Below are positions 8,910-16,539 of a stretch of 64,000 bases of DNA, piece by piece. A program made the position numbers and the translations under genes. Below the pieces are notes generated by a model that saw only the letters and a list, made by a program, of their open reading frames with translations, was not told the origin of the DNA and searched no databases. This stretch comes from Novosphingobium clariflavum. GTDB taxonomy: Bacteria > Pseudomonadota > Alphaproteobacteria > Sphingomonadales > Sphingomonadaceae. How positions within the stretch are numbered: position 1 is the first letter of the stretch; every line of letters starts with the position of its first letter. The stretch covers positions 62,001-126,000 of the forward strand of contig NZ_JAPCWC010000005.1 in the NCBI RefSeq assembly GCF_026420865.1, written 5' to 3'.

Positions 8910-9794
8910 TTAGAGACCGGCCTGCAGCAGCCACTCATGGAAGATGCGCACCGGGCGGCTTTCCAGCGCCTTGGGCTTGCACACGAACCAGTAGCGGTAG
9001 GGGCTTTCGACATCGACGTCGAACAGCCGGGCCAGACGGTTGTCGTGGCTGCGGCGGAAGTGGTCGTCGTGCATGATGGCGATGCCGAGGCCCTGCGCGG
9101 CGGCTTCGAGCACCAGCTGGCCGGAGTCGAAACGGTCGACCGAGGCCGGTTCCAGCTTGCTCATGCCCATCGCCTGCTTCCAGGCGTCGAGGCTGTCGGG
9201 CAGGTCCTGGTGGATCAGGAAGGTCTGCTTGGAGAGGATCGCCTCGTCCGGCACGGTGCCGATGTCGGCGGCCATTTCCTTGGAGGTGATGGCGTAGACC
9301 TTGTTGTGGTCAAGCTGGATGCGATAGTAGGCCGGGTCCGGCTCCTTGGCGAGGATGATCGCCGCGTCCAGGGTATCGCCCACGCGCGCTTCCAGGTGGG
9401 TGCCGGTGTCGATGTCGATGTGCAGGCGCGGGTGCAGCTTGCGCAGTTCCGGCAGGCGCGGGAACAGGCGCTGGCCGCCGAACAGCGAGGGCACGCCGAG
9501 GTGCAGACGCAGCACCTGGCCGCGGTCGACCTGCGATTCCACCGCTTCGGCGAGTTCCTCGAGCTTGGGGCCGACGACGTTGTAAAAGGCCATGCCCTCG
9601 TCGGTCAGCTTCATCGACTGGTGCTGGCGCGTGAACAGGCGCTTGCCGGTGAAGTCCTCCAGCGCGGCGACGCGGCGCGAGAGGGCGGAAGGGGACAGCG
9701 CAAGTTCGTTGGCCGCCGCCTTGGCAGAGCCAAGACGGACGACGCGGACGAAGGCTTCGAGTGCGCGCAGCGGGGGGAGACGGCGAACTGCCAA
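8910..9794 (-). CDS. LysR-family transcriptional regulator
   Basis: A 294-residue regulator. The N-terminal winged helix-turn-helix is plain: PPLRALEAFVRVVRLGSAKA followed by ANELALSPSALSRRVAALED and the wing FTGKRLFTRQ. The remainder is a periplasmic-binding-protein-like effector domain. The PPLRALEAF start and domain style resemble the GcvA group. The neighbouring genes give no obvious target, so effector and regulon are unknown. Confidence 0.9.
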   Translation of the reverse strand: MAVRRLPPLRALEAFVRVVRLGSAKAAANELALSPSALSRRVAALEDFTGKRLFTRQHQSMKLTDEGMAFYNVVGPKLEELAEAVESQVDRGQVLRLHLGVPSLFGGQRLFPRLPELRKLHPRLHIDIDTGTHLEARVGDTLDAAIILAKEPDPAYYRIQLDHNKVYAITSKEMAADIGTVPDEAILSKQTFLIHQDLPDSLDAWKQAMGMSKLEPASVDRFDSGQLVLEAAAQGLGIAIMHDDHFRRSHDNRLARLFDVDVESPYRYWFVCKPKALESRPVRIFHEWLLQAGL

Positions 9795-9850
9795 GGTCCT
9801 GGCCTTTTCTTTTTATGGAGTAAGACGTGGCCGGGGGGCTACGCCGGATG

Positions 9851-10774
9851 CTACTCGGGTTGGTCTGGCGCCTGCTCGGACGGCGGGTGGAGTCGAAGCC
9901 GCGTCACGCGCCGTTCGTCGCCGTCGGTGACTTCGATCCGCCAGCCGCTGTCATGCTCGAGAACGGTGCCGACTTCGGGTACGCCACCGGCCAGCACGAA
10001 GGCCAGGCCGCCCAGCGTATCCACCGCTTCCTCGACTTCGGCGAGGCGAGGGTCGATCCGTTCCGCCACATCCTCGAGTTCGACACGGGCGTCGGCGTCC
10101 CAGATACCCCCCTCTTGCGAATTTAGCAACTCCTCGGGGGCGTCATCATGCTCGTCCTCGATGCTGCCCACGATTTCCTCGACGAGGTCCTCGATGGTGA
10201 TGATCCCGTCGGTGCCGGAATACTCGTCGATGACCACGGCGAGGTGGGTGCGCTGGGCCCGCATGTCGACCAGCACGTCGAGCGCGCCGCGCGATTGCGG
10301 CACGTAGAGCGGCTGGCGCAGCAGGGTGCTCCAGTCCTCGGGCGGCTCTTGGCCGCGGGCGAGGATGGGGAACACGTCCTTGATGTGGATCATGCCCTTG
10401 ATGGCATCGAGCGAGTCGCCATAGACCGGCATGCGGCTGTGGCCATGCTCGGCAAAGGCCTCGACCACATCGGCCCAGCTGGCGGCGGCGGGAATCGCCA
10501 CGATCTCGCTGCGCGGCACGGCCACGTCGTCGGCATCGTGCTCGCTGAAATGGAGCAGGTTGCGCAGCATCTGCCGTTCCAGCGGCGAGAGATCGCCGCT
10601 CGCGGCGCTGGCCTGCTCGGTATCGCCTTCGTGTTCGTTGATGACGCCTTCGATCTGCGCGCGCAGCGACTGATCGACGTCGTTCTGGAAAAGTCGCCGG
10701 ATGACACGCCAGAGCGTGCCGGTACTATCCCCATCTCCCGAGCCGGACTCGGTGTGGCGGCCATTGTCGGCCAT
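9851..10774 (-). CDS. corC: CorC/HlyC-type CBS-domain protein
   Basis: A 307-residue cytoplasmic protein with the usual CorC order: a polar N-terminus, the linker LSPLERQMLRNLLHFSE, two CBS motifs (VAVPRSEIVAIPA and HIKDVFPILA then TDGIITIEDLVEEIVGSIED), and a C-terminal CorC_HlyC transporter-associated domain. There is no membrane domain. The family is linked to Mg2+/Co2+ handling and was once called hemolysin C. It lies 22 bp after ybeY in the phoH-ybeY-corC order common in alphaproteobacteria. Confidence 0.9.
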   Translation of the reverse strand: MADNGRHTESGSGDGDSTGTLWRVIRRLFQNDVDQSLRAQIEGVINEHEGDTEQASAASGDLSPLERQMLRNLLHFSEHDADDVAVPRSEIVAIPAAASWADVVEAFAEHGHSRMPVYGDSLDAIKGMIHIKDVFPILARGQEPPEDWSTLLRQPLYVPQSRGALDVLVDMRAQRTHLAVVIDEYSGTDGIITIEDLVEEIVGSIEDEHDDAPEELLNSQEGGIWDADARVELEDVAERIDPRLAEVEEAVDTLGGLAFVLAGGVPEVGTVLEHDSGWRIEVTDGDERRVTRLRLHPPSEQAPDQPE

Positions 10775-10796
10775 CGTGTTTAATTACCCCTGCGGT

Positions 10797-11288
10797 TTAC
10801 GTGCGGTCCCCATATGGGTCGGGAATGCCGATGAGAGCAAGAGCCTTTGTTTCCAGCGCTTCCATTGCCTCGGCATCGGCGTCGGAAATCTCGTGATCGA
10901 GCCCGGCAAGGTGGAGCAACCCGTGGACGATCAGGTGGGCGGCGTGGTCCTCCACCGAAATGCCCTTTTCCGCCGCCTCGCGCGCGCAGGTCTCGGCCGC
11001 GAGCGCCAGATCGCCGAGCATTTCCGGGGGGCCATCCTCGGCCAGCGCCAGCAGGTCGGCGCGCTCGATCATTGGGAAGGAAAGCACGTTGGTGGGCTTG
11101 TCCTTGGCCCGCCATTCGCGGTTGAGCACGTGGACTTCCGCGTCCGAGGTGAACAGCAGGCTGGTGATGAGCCGCGGATTGCCAAGCTCGGGCGCCACCT
11201 CGGTCAGCGCTTCCAGTGCGCGTTCGGCAAGGTCGGCCCAGTCGGTTGCGGCGGGCCAGGGTGCTTCGATGTCGATTTCGAGGTCCAT
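10797..11288 (-). CDS. ybeY: Endoribonuclease YbeY (rRNA maturation factor)
   Basis: A 163-residue metal-dependent RNase. The zinc site HGLLHLAGLDH (His 122, 126, 132) and the upstream KPTNVLSFPM are diagnostic. YbeY takes part in 16S rRNA 3' end processing and 70S quality control. I set the start at the ATG 11288 because the in-frame extension upstream runs through a palindromic repeat (11312-11388) whose translation, SLSKDA, is typical repeat-derived sequence. It sits between phoH and corC. Confidence 0.93.
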   Translation of the reverse strand: MDLEIDIEAPWPAATDWADLAERALEALTEVAPELGNPRLITSLLFTSDAEVHVLNREWRAKDKPTNVLSFPMIERADLLALAEDGPPEMLGDLALAAETCAREAAEKGISVEDHAAHLIVHGLLHLAGLDHEISDADAEAMEALETKALALIGIPDPYGDRT

Positions 11289-11311
11289 GGGGCTCCCGTT
11301 AGGTCGGCAGG

Positions 11312-11388
11312 CGTCCTTCGACAAGCTCAGGACGAGCGGTGCTGGTGAACTTGCGCTCCATCCGCCCATCCCGAGCCTGTCGAACGCC
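11312..11388. repeat. REP-like inverted repeat between phoH and ybeY
   Basis: CCTTCGACAAGCTCAGGA (starting at 11315) and the inverse CCCGAGCCTGTCGAACG (starting at 11370) form the arms of an inverted repeat about 75 bp long. The same core CTTCGACA-GCTCAGGA is a module of the composite repeats at 2755 and 23690. Confidence 0.7.
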
Positions 11389-11408
11389 GATCCGCGGCGG
11401 CGGGACTG

Positions 11409-12437
11409 TCACTCGTACTGGCTGAGCGGCCCTTCGTAAGCCTCGACGATCCGCCCGACGATCGGGTGGCGGACCACGTCGGCCACGGTGAAGCGCGTCA
11501 CGTCGATGCCTTCCACGCCCTCGAGTCGGTTCACCGCGTCGGCCAGGCCCGAATGGCGGTCGCCGCCCGGGATGTCGACCTGCCGGGGGTCGCCGCAGAC
11601 GACCATGCGGCTGTTCTGGCCGAAGCGGGTGAGGAACATCTTCATCTGCTCGCGCGTGGTGTTCTGCGCCTCATCGAGGATGACGAAGGCGTCGGCCAGC
11701 GTGCGGCCGCGCATGAAGGCGATCGGCGCGATCTCGATCTCGCCCGAGGCCAGACGGCGTTCCACCTGTTCGGGCGGCATGCAGTCATAAAGCGCGTCGT
11801 AGAGCGGGCGCAGGTAGGGATCGACCTTGTCCTTCATGTCGCCGGGCAGGAAGCCCAGCTTCTCGCCCGCTTCCACGGCGGGGCGCGAGAGGATCAGGCG
11901 CTGGACCGAGCCGGTCATCAGCTGCGAGACCGCCTGCGCCACGGCAAGGTAGGTCTTGCCGGTGCCGGCCGGGCCGAGCGCGAAGATCACGTCGGAACGG
12001 GCGAGCGCGCGCATATATTCGATCTGCGTGGCCGAACGCGGCACGATCGTCTTGCGGCGGGTGCGGATCATGATCGGCGGCGCGCCGGCGTCGCCGCTGA
12101 TGATGCCTTCCAGCGTGGGTTCCGACGACATCGCGATCAGCGATTCGATAGCGCCCGAGTCGAGGTCCTGTCCCATTTCCAACCGGTGATACATGCCTTT
12201 GAGAGTGTCGCGCGCGCGGGCGACGGCGTCTTCGGGACCCTCGATCTGGATCCTGTTGCCGCGCGCGGAAATGTAGACGCCGAGCCGGTTTTCGACCTGT
12301 ACGAGATTGGCATCGAACTGGCCGAACACGGCTCCCAGCAGCGTCTGTTCGTCGAACTCGACTTCGGTACGCGCCCGGCGATGGGTTTCGGGGCGGAACT
12401 GCGCCGGATCACCGGCGCGGGCTGCTTTGCGGGCCAT
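11409..12437 (-). CDS. phoH: PhoH family ATPase
   Basis: A 342-residue cytoplasmic ATPase of the PhoH-like (PhoL/YbeZ) type. The Walker A motif is GPAGTGKT at residues 155-162 and the Walker B region is FVILDEAQN; an N-terminal KH-like segment (about 30-90) contains [11 protein letters not shown]. Homologues work with YbeY in RNA metabolism, and here the two genes are adjacent. The ATG at 12437 is preceded by AAAGGAG, so I used it rather than the longer frame that reaches 12506. Confidence 0.93.
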   Translation of the reverse strand: MARKAARAGDPAQFRPETHRRARTEVEFDEQTLLGAVFGQFDANLVQVENRLGVYISARGNRIQIEGPEDAVARARDTLKGMYHRLEMGQDLDSGAIESLIAMSSEPTLEGIISGDAGAPPIMIRTRRKTIVPRSATQIEYMRALARSDVIFALGPAGTGKTYLAVAQAVSQLMTGSVQRLILSRPAVEAGEKLGFLPGDMKDKVDPYLRPLYDALYDCMPPEQVERRLASGEIEIAPIAFMRGRTLADAFVILDEAQNTTREQMKMFLTRFGQNSRMVVCGDPRQVDIPGGDRHSGLADAVNRLEGVEGIDVTRFTVADVVRHPIVGRIVEAYEGPLSQYE

Positions 12438-12715
12438 GCGCTCCTTTCGGGTGAGGATGCTTTTTCGTTCTGTCTTGAAGATGGCTCGCCGCACCGCGCT
12501 GCGCAAGGCGGGGCTATGCGAAAATTGCCGTGAACCTGGTGGATAATCCGGTGTTTCGGCGCGGTTTCAGCGCTTTGTCGCAGGCGTGCGACAGACATTT
12601 CGGCTTCCTGAAGGGTTTATTGCAACCGCGTTCAGCCACGCGGGTTCAAACATGAACTCGCCGGATCACACACCGGACCAGATTTCCGGGGGTCGCCCAA
12701 TCGGTGAGCCTGAAC

Positions 12716-12737
12716 AAGGAGAAACATAATGCGCTAG
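12716..12737 (+). promoter_or_regulatory. Strong RBS and start codon followed by amber codon
   Basis: AAGGAG at 12716-12721 lies seven bases before an ATG at 12729, the best-placed start in this region. The frame reads ATG CGC TAG and is closed at the third codon. After the TAG it stays open in the same frame through the next ATG at 12744 and the whole RcnB-like gene. Confidence 0.7.
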
Positions 12738-12743
12738 ATCATC

Positions 12744-13220
12744 ATGGCCGCACTGGCTGCCAGCGTCGTTGTTCCGACTCTCGCCGTGCCGACGATGGCA
12801 TCGGCCCAGAGCGCCCGCGAAGTGCGCGAAAGCGCTCGCGACGTTCGCCACGACGAGCGCAACCTGCGCCAGGCGCAGCGCTACGGCGACCGCCACGACG
12901 TGCGCGAGGCGCGCCGCGACCTCAACGATTCGCGCCGCGAGCTGCATGAGGACTGGCGCGACTATCGCAAGTCGCACCGCAACGACTATCGCCGCCCGGC
13001 CTATCAGGGCCCGCGCGGCTATCACTATCGCCCGGTCGCCGTGGGCTATCGTTTCCAGCCTGCCTACTACGGCAACCGCTACTGGGTGAACGACTATGCC
13101 CGCTACCGCCTGCCCGCGCCGCGCGCCGGCCACCGCTGGGTCCGCTACGGCAACGACGTGGTCATGGTGAACATGCGCAGCGGCCGTGCCGTCACCGTCT
13201 ATAATGGCTTTTTCTGGTAA
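12744..13220 (+). CDS. RcnB-like periplasmic protein with nonsense codon at its proper start
   Basis: As annotated from the ATG at 12744 the product has 158 residues. A hydrophobic leader ending in MASA is followed by an Arg/Asp/His-rich stretch (residues about 22-80) and a C-terminal RcnB-type domain with AYYGNRYWVNDYARYRLP, GHRWVRYGNDVVMVN and a final VYNGFFW. RcnB proteins are periplasmic and linked in E. coli to nickel/cobalt homeostasis. The better start is 12729 with an ideal RBS, which would add MR-x-II and give the leader its missing positive charge, but codon 3 there is TAG. Expression may depend on re-initiation at 12744, or the gene may be weakened. A sequencing error cannot be excluded. 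Confidence 0.75.
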   Translation: MAALAASVVVPTLAVPTMASAQSAREVRESARDVRHDERNLRQAQRYGDRHDVREARRDLNDSRRELHEDWRDYRKSHRNDYRRPAYQGPRGYHYRPVAVGYRFQPAYYGNRYWVNDYARYRLPAPRAGHRWVRYGNDVVMVNMRSGRAVTVYNGFFW

Positions 13221-13256
13221 GCCGACCGGGGACGCGATCGACGCCCGGCGGGTCGC

Positions 13257-13294
13257 AGGGGGCTCCGGTGCTTTATGCACCGGGGCCCTTTTTC
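13257..13294 (+). terminator. Terminator after RcnB-like gene
   Basis: GGGCTCCGGTGC pairs with GCACCGGGGCCC (one wobble) around a TTTAT loop and is followed by TTTTT. Confidence 0.85.
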
Positions 13295-13340
13295 CGTTTC
13301 GGGACGTGTTTGTGAAAATGCCCTTGGGGCATCTTGCTGG

Positions 13341-13420
13341 CGGCACCGGCCCGTTCCCCCACCCGACCTCCCATCAGGATACTCACGTGGCAGGTCGGGT
13401 GGGGGAGCGGGCCGGTGCCG
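13341..13420. repeat. Long inverted repeat, family F
   Basis: CGGCACCGGCCCGTTCCCCC at 13341 pairs with GGGGGAGCGGGCCGGTGCCG ending at 13420. With the adjoining ACCCGACC/GGTCGGGT the stem is about 28 bp with one wobble, around a 20-base loop. A related copy lies at 62885-62958 and a half copy at 14131-14147. It sits between the RcnB-like gene and the lipoprotein. Confidence 0.75.
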
Positions 13421-13516
13421 TAAAGTTCGCGGGCCGCGAATTTTGCAAACGGACGTGCAGGACATGCGATGGGCCGAGCTTGCGGGAGGGGCGGGCATGC
13501 GGCTAGCCTGCCCGCC

Positions 13517-14107
13517 ATGAACCGGATCGCTCTTGCCGTCACCGCGACGCTCGCCCTTTCCCTCACGCTTGCCGCCTGCAAGAAGGATGCCGCCCCGCCG
13601 CCCGACGCGGTCGCCACTTCCGCCGAGACCGAAGCGGCCACCGAGGCGCCCGCTCCGCAGACGGCGGAGGAGTGGATCAAGGCGAATTACCAGGACGCCG
13701 TCACCAGCGACCTCGGCAAGCTGCAATATGCGACCGCCGAGGCCGACCTCGACGGCGACGGCACCCCCGAAGTGCTCGCCTACCTCGGCGGCCCGATGTT
13801 CTGCGGCACCGGCGGCTGCAACCTCGTGGTCCTGAAGCGGGCCAAACAGGCCGATGGAAGCGAAGGCTTCCGCAAGATGGGCGAGACCAGCGTGGTGCAA
13901 TTGCCGGTGGGCGTGCTGGCGAGCAGGACCCGCGGCTGGCGCGACATCGGCGTGACCGTTTCCGGCGGCGGCATGGCCGAAGGCATCGCGCGCCTTCGCT
14001 TCAACGGCAAGGCCTACCCGCAAAACGCCAGCGACGAAGTCAGCGCCGAGGCGGCCTCGGTCGGCAAGATACTGATTACCGAGGACGCCATGAAGGTGCT
14101 TGACTGA
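13517..14107 (+). CDS. Putative lipoprotein of unknown function
   Basis: A 196-residue exported protein. MNRIALAVTATLALSLTLAA followed by Cys is a lipoprotein signal with lipobox LAAC; a Pro/Ala/Glu-rich linker follows to about residue 50. The folded part contains ATAEADLDGDGTPEVLAYLG, which resembles a calcium-binding FG-GAP-like loop (DxDGDGxxE), and FCGTGGCNLVVLK with a possible disulphide. The start at 13517 gives the signal peptide. I do not recognise a named family. Confidence 0.72.
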   Translation: MNRIALAVTATLALSLTLAACKKDAAPPPDAVATSAETEAATEAPAPQTAEEWIKANYQDAVTSDLGKLQYATAEADLDGDGTPEVLAYLGGPMFCGTGGCNLVVLKRAKQADGSEGFRKMGETSVVQLPVGVLASRTRGWRDIGVTVSGGGMAEGIARLRFNGKAYPQNASDEVSAEAASVGKILITEDAMKVLD

Positions 14108-14146
14108 AAATTCGCCGCAGGCGGATTTTGCGGCAGCGGCCCGCTC

Positions 14147-14842
14147 CTAACGCTCCAGCCAGCGCCGGAAGGCGGCATTGACCGCCTCCGGCTGTTCCAT
14201 CGGCGCCATGTGGCCGGCGTTCGGGATGATCTCGTAAGTCGCGGCGGGCAGCGCCTGCGCCATTTCCTCGGCCAGGTAGGGCGGGGTGAGGGCGTCCCTG
14301 TCGCCCACCATGACCATCGCCGGCACCGTGACCGTGGCCAGCGTCTCCAGCGAATCCGCGCGTTCGATGATCGCCGTCTGCTGGTCCATGTAGGTGCCGA
14401 AGCCGACCCGCAGGGCCATCTCGACGACGTCCTCGAACAGCGGCTCGGGGCAGTCCGGCGCGACCAGCTGGCGCAGCGATCCGCGCAGAACCGCCTCGAA
14501 CCCGCGCGAACGGGCGGTAGCGATGGCGGCACGGCGCAGCGCGGCCTGATCCTCGCTGTCGGCACGGGCATTGGTGTCGACCAGCGCGAGGCGGGTGACC
14601 CGCTCGGGCGCGCGGCGCCAGATCTCCATCGCGACATAGCCGCCCATCGAGAACCCGGCGATCGCGAAGCGGTCCGGCGCCGCATCGAGCACGCGGCTCG
14701 CCATCAGCGCGATCGAATCGTCCTTCAGCGTATCGCCGATGGAGACATCCGCGATGTCCGCCAGGCCGGCGATCTGCGCTTGCCAGACATGGCGGTCGCA
14801 CGACAGGCCGGGGACGAGCACCAGCGCGTGTGCCCGGCTCAT
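14147..14842 (-). CDS. Alpha/beta hydrolase
   Basis: A 231-residue cytoplasmic hydrolase. The nucleophile elbow is GFSMGG, the acidic residue is probably in VGDRDALTPP, and the histidine is in NAGHMAPMEQPE near the end. The N-terminal LVLVPGLSCDRHVWQAQ forms the oxyanion region. It overlaps the miaB stop by four bases (ATGA), so it is translated after miaB. Esterase, lipase and enol-lactonase activities all occur in this family, so the substrate is open. Confidence 0.82.
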   Translation of the reverse strand: MSRAHALVLVPGLSCDRHVWQAQIAGLADIADVSIGDTLKDDSIALMASRVLDAAPDRFAIAGFSMGGYVAMEIWRRAPERVTRLALVDTNARADSEDQAALRRAAIATARSRGFEAVLRGSLRQLVAPDCPEPLFEDVVEMALRVGFGTYMDQQTAIIERADSLETLATVTVPAMVMVGDRDALTPPYLAEEMAQALPAATYEIIPNAGHMAPMEQPEAVNAAFRRWLER

Positions 14843-16197
14843 GCGGCGACCGGGCTCAGCAGCCTTGCGGAAACCGCGTTATATCCGCCTTCGGTCAGCT
14901 CCACCGTGACCATGTCGCCTACCGCGACATCATCTTCGAAATAGACCGACTGCAACCACGGCGACTTGCCGAGCCATTGCCCCGGCAACTTGCCCTTGCG
15001 CTCCACCAGCACCTGGCAGGTCTTGCCGACCGAGGCCTTGTTGAAGGCGGTCTGGTCACGGCCCAGCGCGGCCTGGAGGCGCATGATGCGCTCGGTCATC
15101 ACTTCGGCGGGAACCTGGCCGTCCATCGTCGCGGCGGGGGTGCCGGGACGCGGGCTGTACTTGAAGCTGAAGCACTGCGCGTAGCGAACCGTGTCGACAA
15201 GCGCGAGGGTATCCTCGAACTCGGCATCGCTCTCGCCGGGGAAGCCGACGATGAAGTCGCCCGAAAGCGCGATGTCGGGGCGCGCCGCGCGCACCTTTTC
15301 CAGCACCTTCAGATAGCTTTCTGCGGTGTGGCTGCGGTTCATCGCCTTCAGCACGCGGTCGCTGCCCGCCTGCACCGGCAGGTGGAGGAAGGGCATCAGC
15401 TTGTCCACTTCGCCGTGGGCCGCGATCAGCCCTTCGGTGAAGTCGTTGGGGTGGCTGGTGGTGTAGCGGATGCGGGCAAGCTCGGGGATTTCGGCCAGTT
15501 CGCGGATCAGCCCGTCGAGGCCGATCGTGCGGCCCCGGGCATCCTCGCCGGTCCAGGCGTTGACGTTCTGGCCCAGCAGCGAGATCTCGCGCGCGCCGGC
15601 ATCGACCAGTCGCTTCGCCTCGTCGATGAGCTCGGCATGGGGACGCGAAACCTCGGCACCGCGCGTATAGGGCACGACGCAATAGGTGCAGAACTTGTCG
15701 CAGCCTTCCTGCACGGTGAGGAAGGCGGCCGGGGCGGAGCGGCGGCCATCCCGGTTTCTGGCGGGCAGGGCGCCGAACTTGGTTTGCGCGGGCATGTCGG
15801 TATCGGTGACGCGCTTGCCGCCGGTCGCCTCGCGGATCATCTCGGGCAGGCGGTGATAGGCCTGCGGGCCGACCACCATCTGCACGGCGGGGGCGCGCTT
15901 CATGATCTCGTCGCCTTCGGCCTGGGCCACGCAGCCAGCCACTGCGATCAGCGGCGAGGAGCCATCCGCACGGCGCAGGCGGCCGATGTCCGAATAGACC
16001 TTTTCGGCGGCCTTTTCGCGGATATGGCAGGTGTTGAGCACGACCAGATCGGCTTCTGCGCCATCCGGTGCGGCGGTGATGCCCTGCTCGGCCAGCAGTT
16101 CGGCCATGCGCTCGCCGTCATAGACGTTCATCTGGCAGCCGAAGCTCTTGACCCGGTAGGTCTGGGGAATCTGGGTAGGAGGCATCGAGGAACTCAT
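14839..16197 (-). CDS. miaB: tRNA-2-methylthio-N6-dimethylallyladenosine synthase MiaB
   Basis: A 452-residue radical-SAM methylthiotransferase that adds the 2-methylthio group to i6A37 of tRNAs. The first cluster ligands are Cys 21 (FGCQMN), Cys 57 (NTCHIREKA) and Cys 89 (AGCVAQ); the radical-SAM CxxxCxxC is CDKFCTYC at residues 166-173. A C-terminal TRAM-like part follows. The ATG at 16197 (MSSSMPPTQI) gives a normal family length. In many alphaproteobacteria miaB directly precedes phoH; here the two are separated by about 2.4 kb of other genes. Confidence 0.95.
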   Translation of the reverse strand: MSSSMPPTQIPQTYRVKSFGCQMNVYDGERMAELLAEQGITAAPDGAEADLVVLNTCHIREKAAEKVYSDIGRLRRADGSSPLIAVAGCVAQAEGDEIMKRAPAVQMVVGPQAYHRLPEMIREATGGKRVTDTDMPAQTKFGALPARNRDGRRSAPAAFLTVQEGCDKFCTYCVVPYTRGAEVSRPHAELIDEAKRLVDAGAREISLLGQNVNAWTGEDARGRTIGLDGLIRELAEIPELARIRYTTSHPNDFTEGLIAAHGEVDKLMPFLHLPVQAGSDRVLKAMNRSHTAESYLKVLEKVRAARPDIALSGDFIVGFPGESDAEFEDTLALVDTVRYAQCFSFKYSPRPGTPAATMDGQVPAEVMTERIMRLQAALGRDQTAFNKASVGKTCQVLVERKGKLPGQWLGKSPWLQSVYFEDDVAVGDMVTVELTEGGYNAVSARLLSPVAA

Positions 16198-16304
16198 GGC
16201 CGCGCCCCTAGCGCAAAGTGGCCGGTTTGGACAGTCGTTGTGCAGGGCCGAACCCATGGCGCTGCCCTCGCTGGTCGGCGCGAGCCCCGCGCAGGCGTAG
16301 CTGA

Positions 16305-16436
16305 GCGGCGGGCGGTCACATCTTCCACGATGACGAGAGCACGCTGACCGCCGAGCGCATGGGGGCGTGGAAGTTCCCCTTCCCGGCCAGGGAGGACTAT
16401 TACGCCAGCGTGGGCTTGCCCTGCGCTGCAAGGTGA
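16305..16436 (+). pseudogene. Short remnant of a protein-coding gene
   Basis: In the 342-bp gap between miaB and argS, a 43-codon frame without a start reads [20 protein letters not shown] and continues [20 protein letters not shown] to a TGA. Nearly every third codon position is G or C and the residues look like a globular protein tail, so this is probably the C-terminal relic of a lost gene. No start or upstream continuation is visible in this frame. I do not recognise the family. The rest of the gap shows nothing further. Confidence 0.45.
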
Positions 16437-16539
16437 CGGTTTTTCCCGGACCGCGTCAACCGCGCCAGCCGGCCCTTGCGGCCAGTGTCACCTCGCAGCC
16501 TGTTTCCCTTTTGCCGCACATCGGCTATCCGCGCGCGTC

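Noticed and set aside
9851..10774. Hemolysin annotation for the CorC-type gene
   Set aside because: HlyC/CorC proteins of this layout are CBS-domain cytoplasmic proteins in the phoH-ybeY cluster; nothing supports a toxin.
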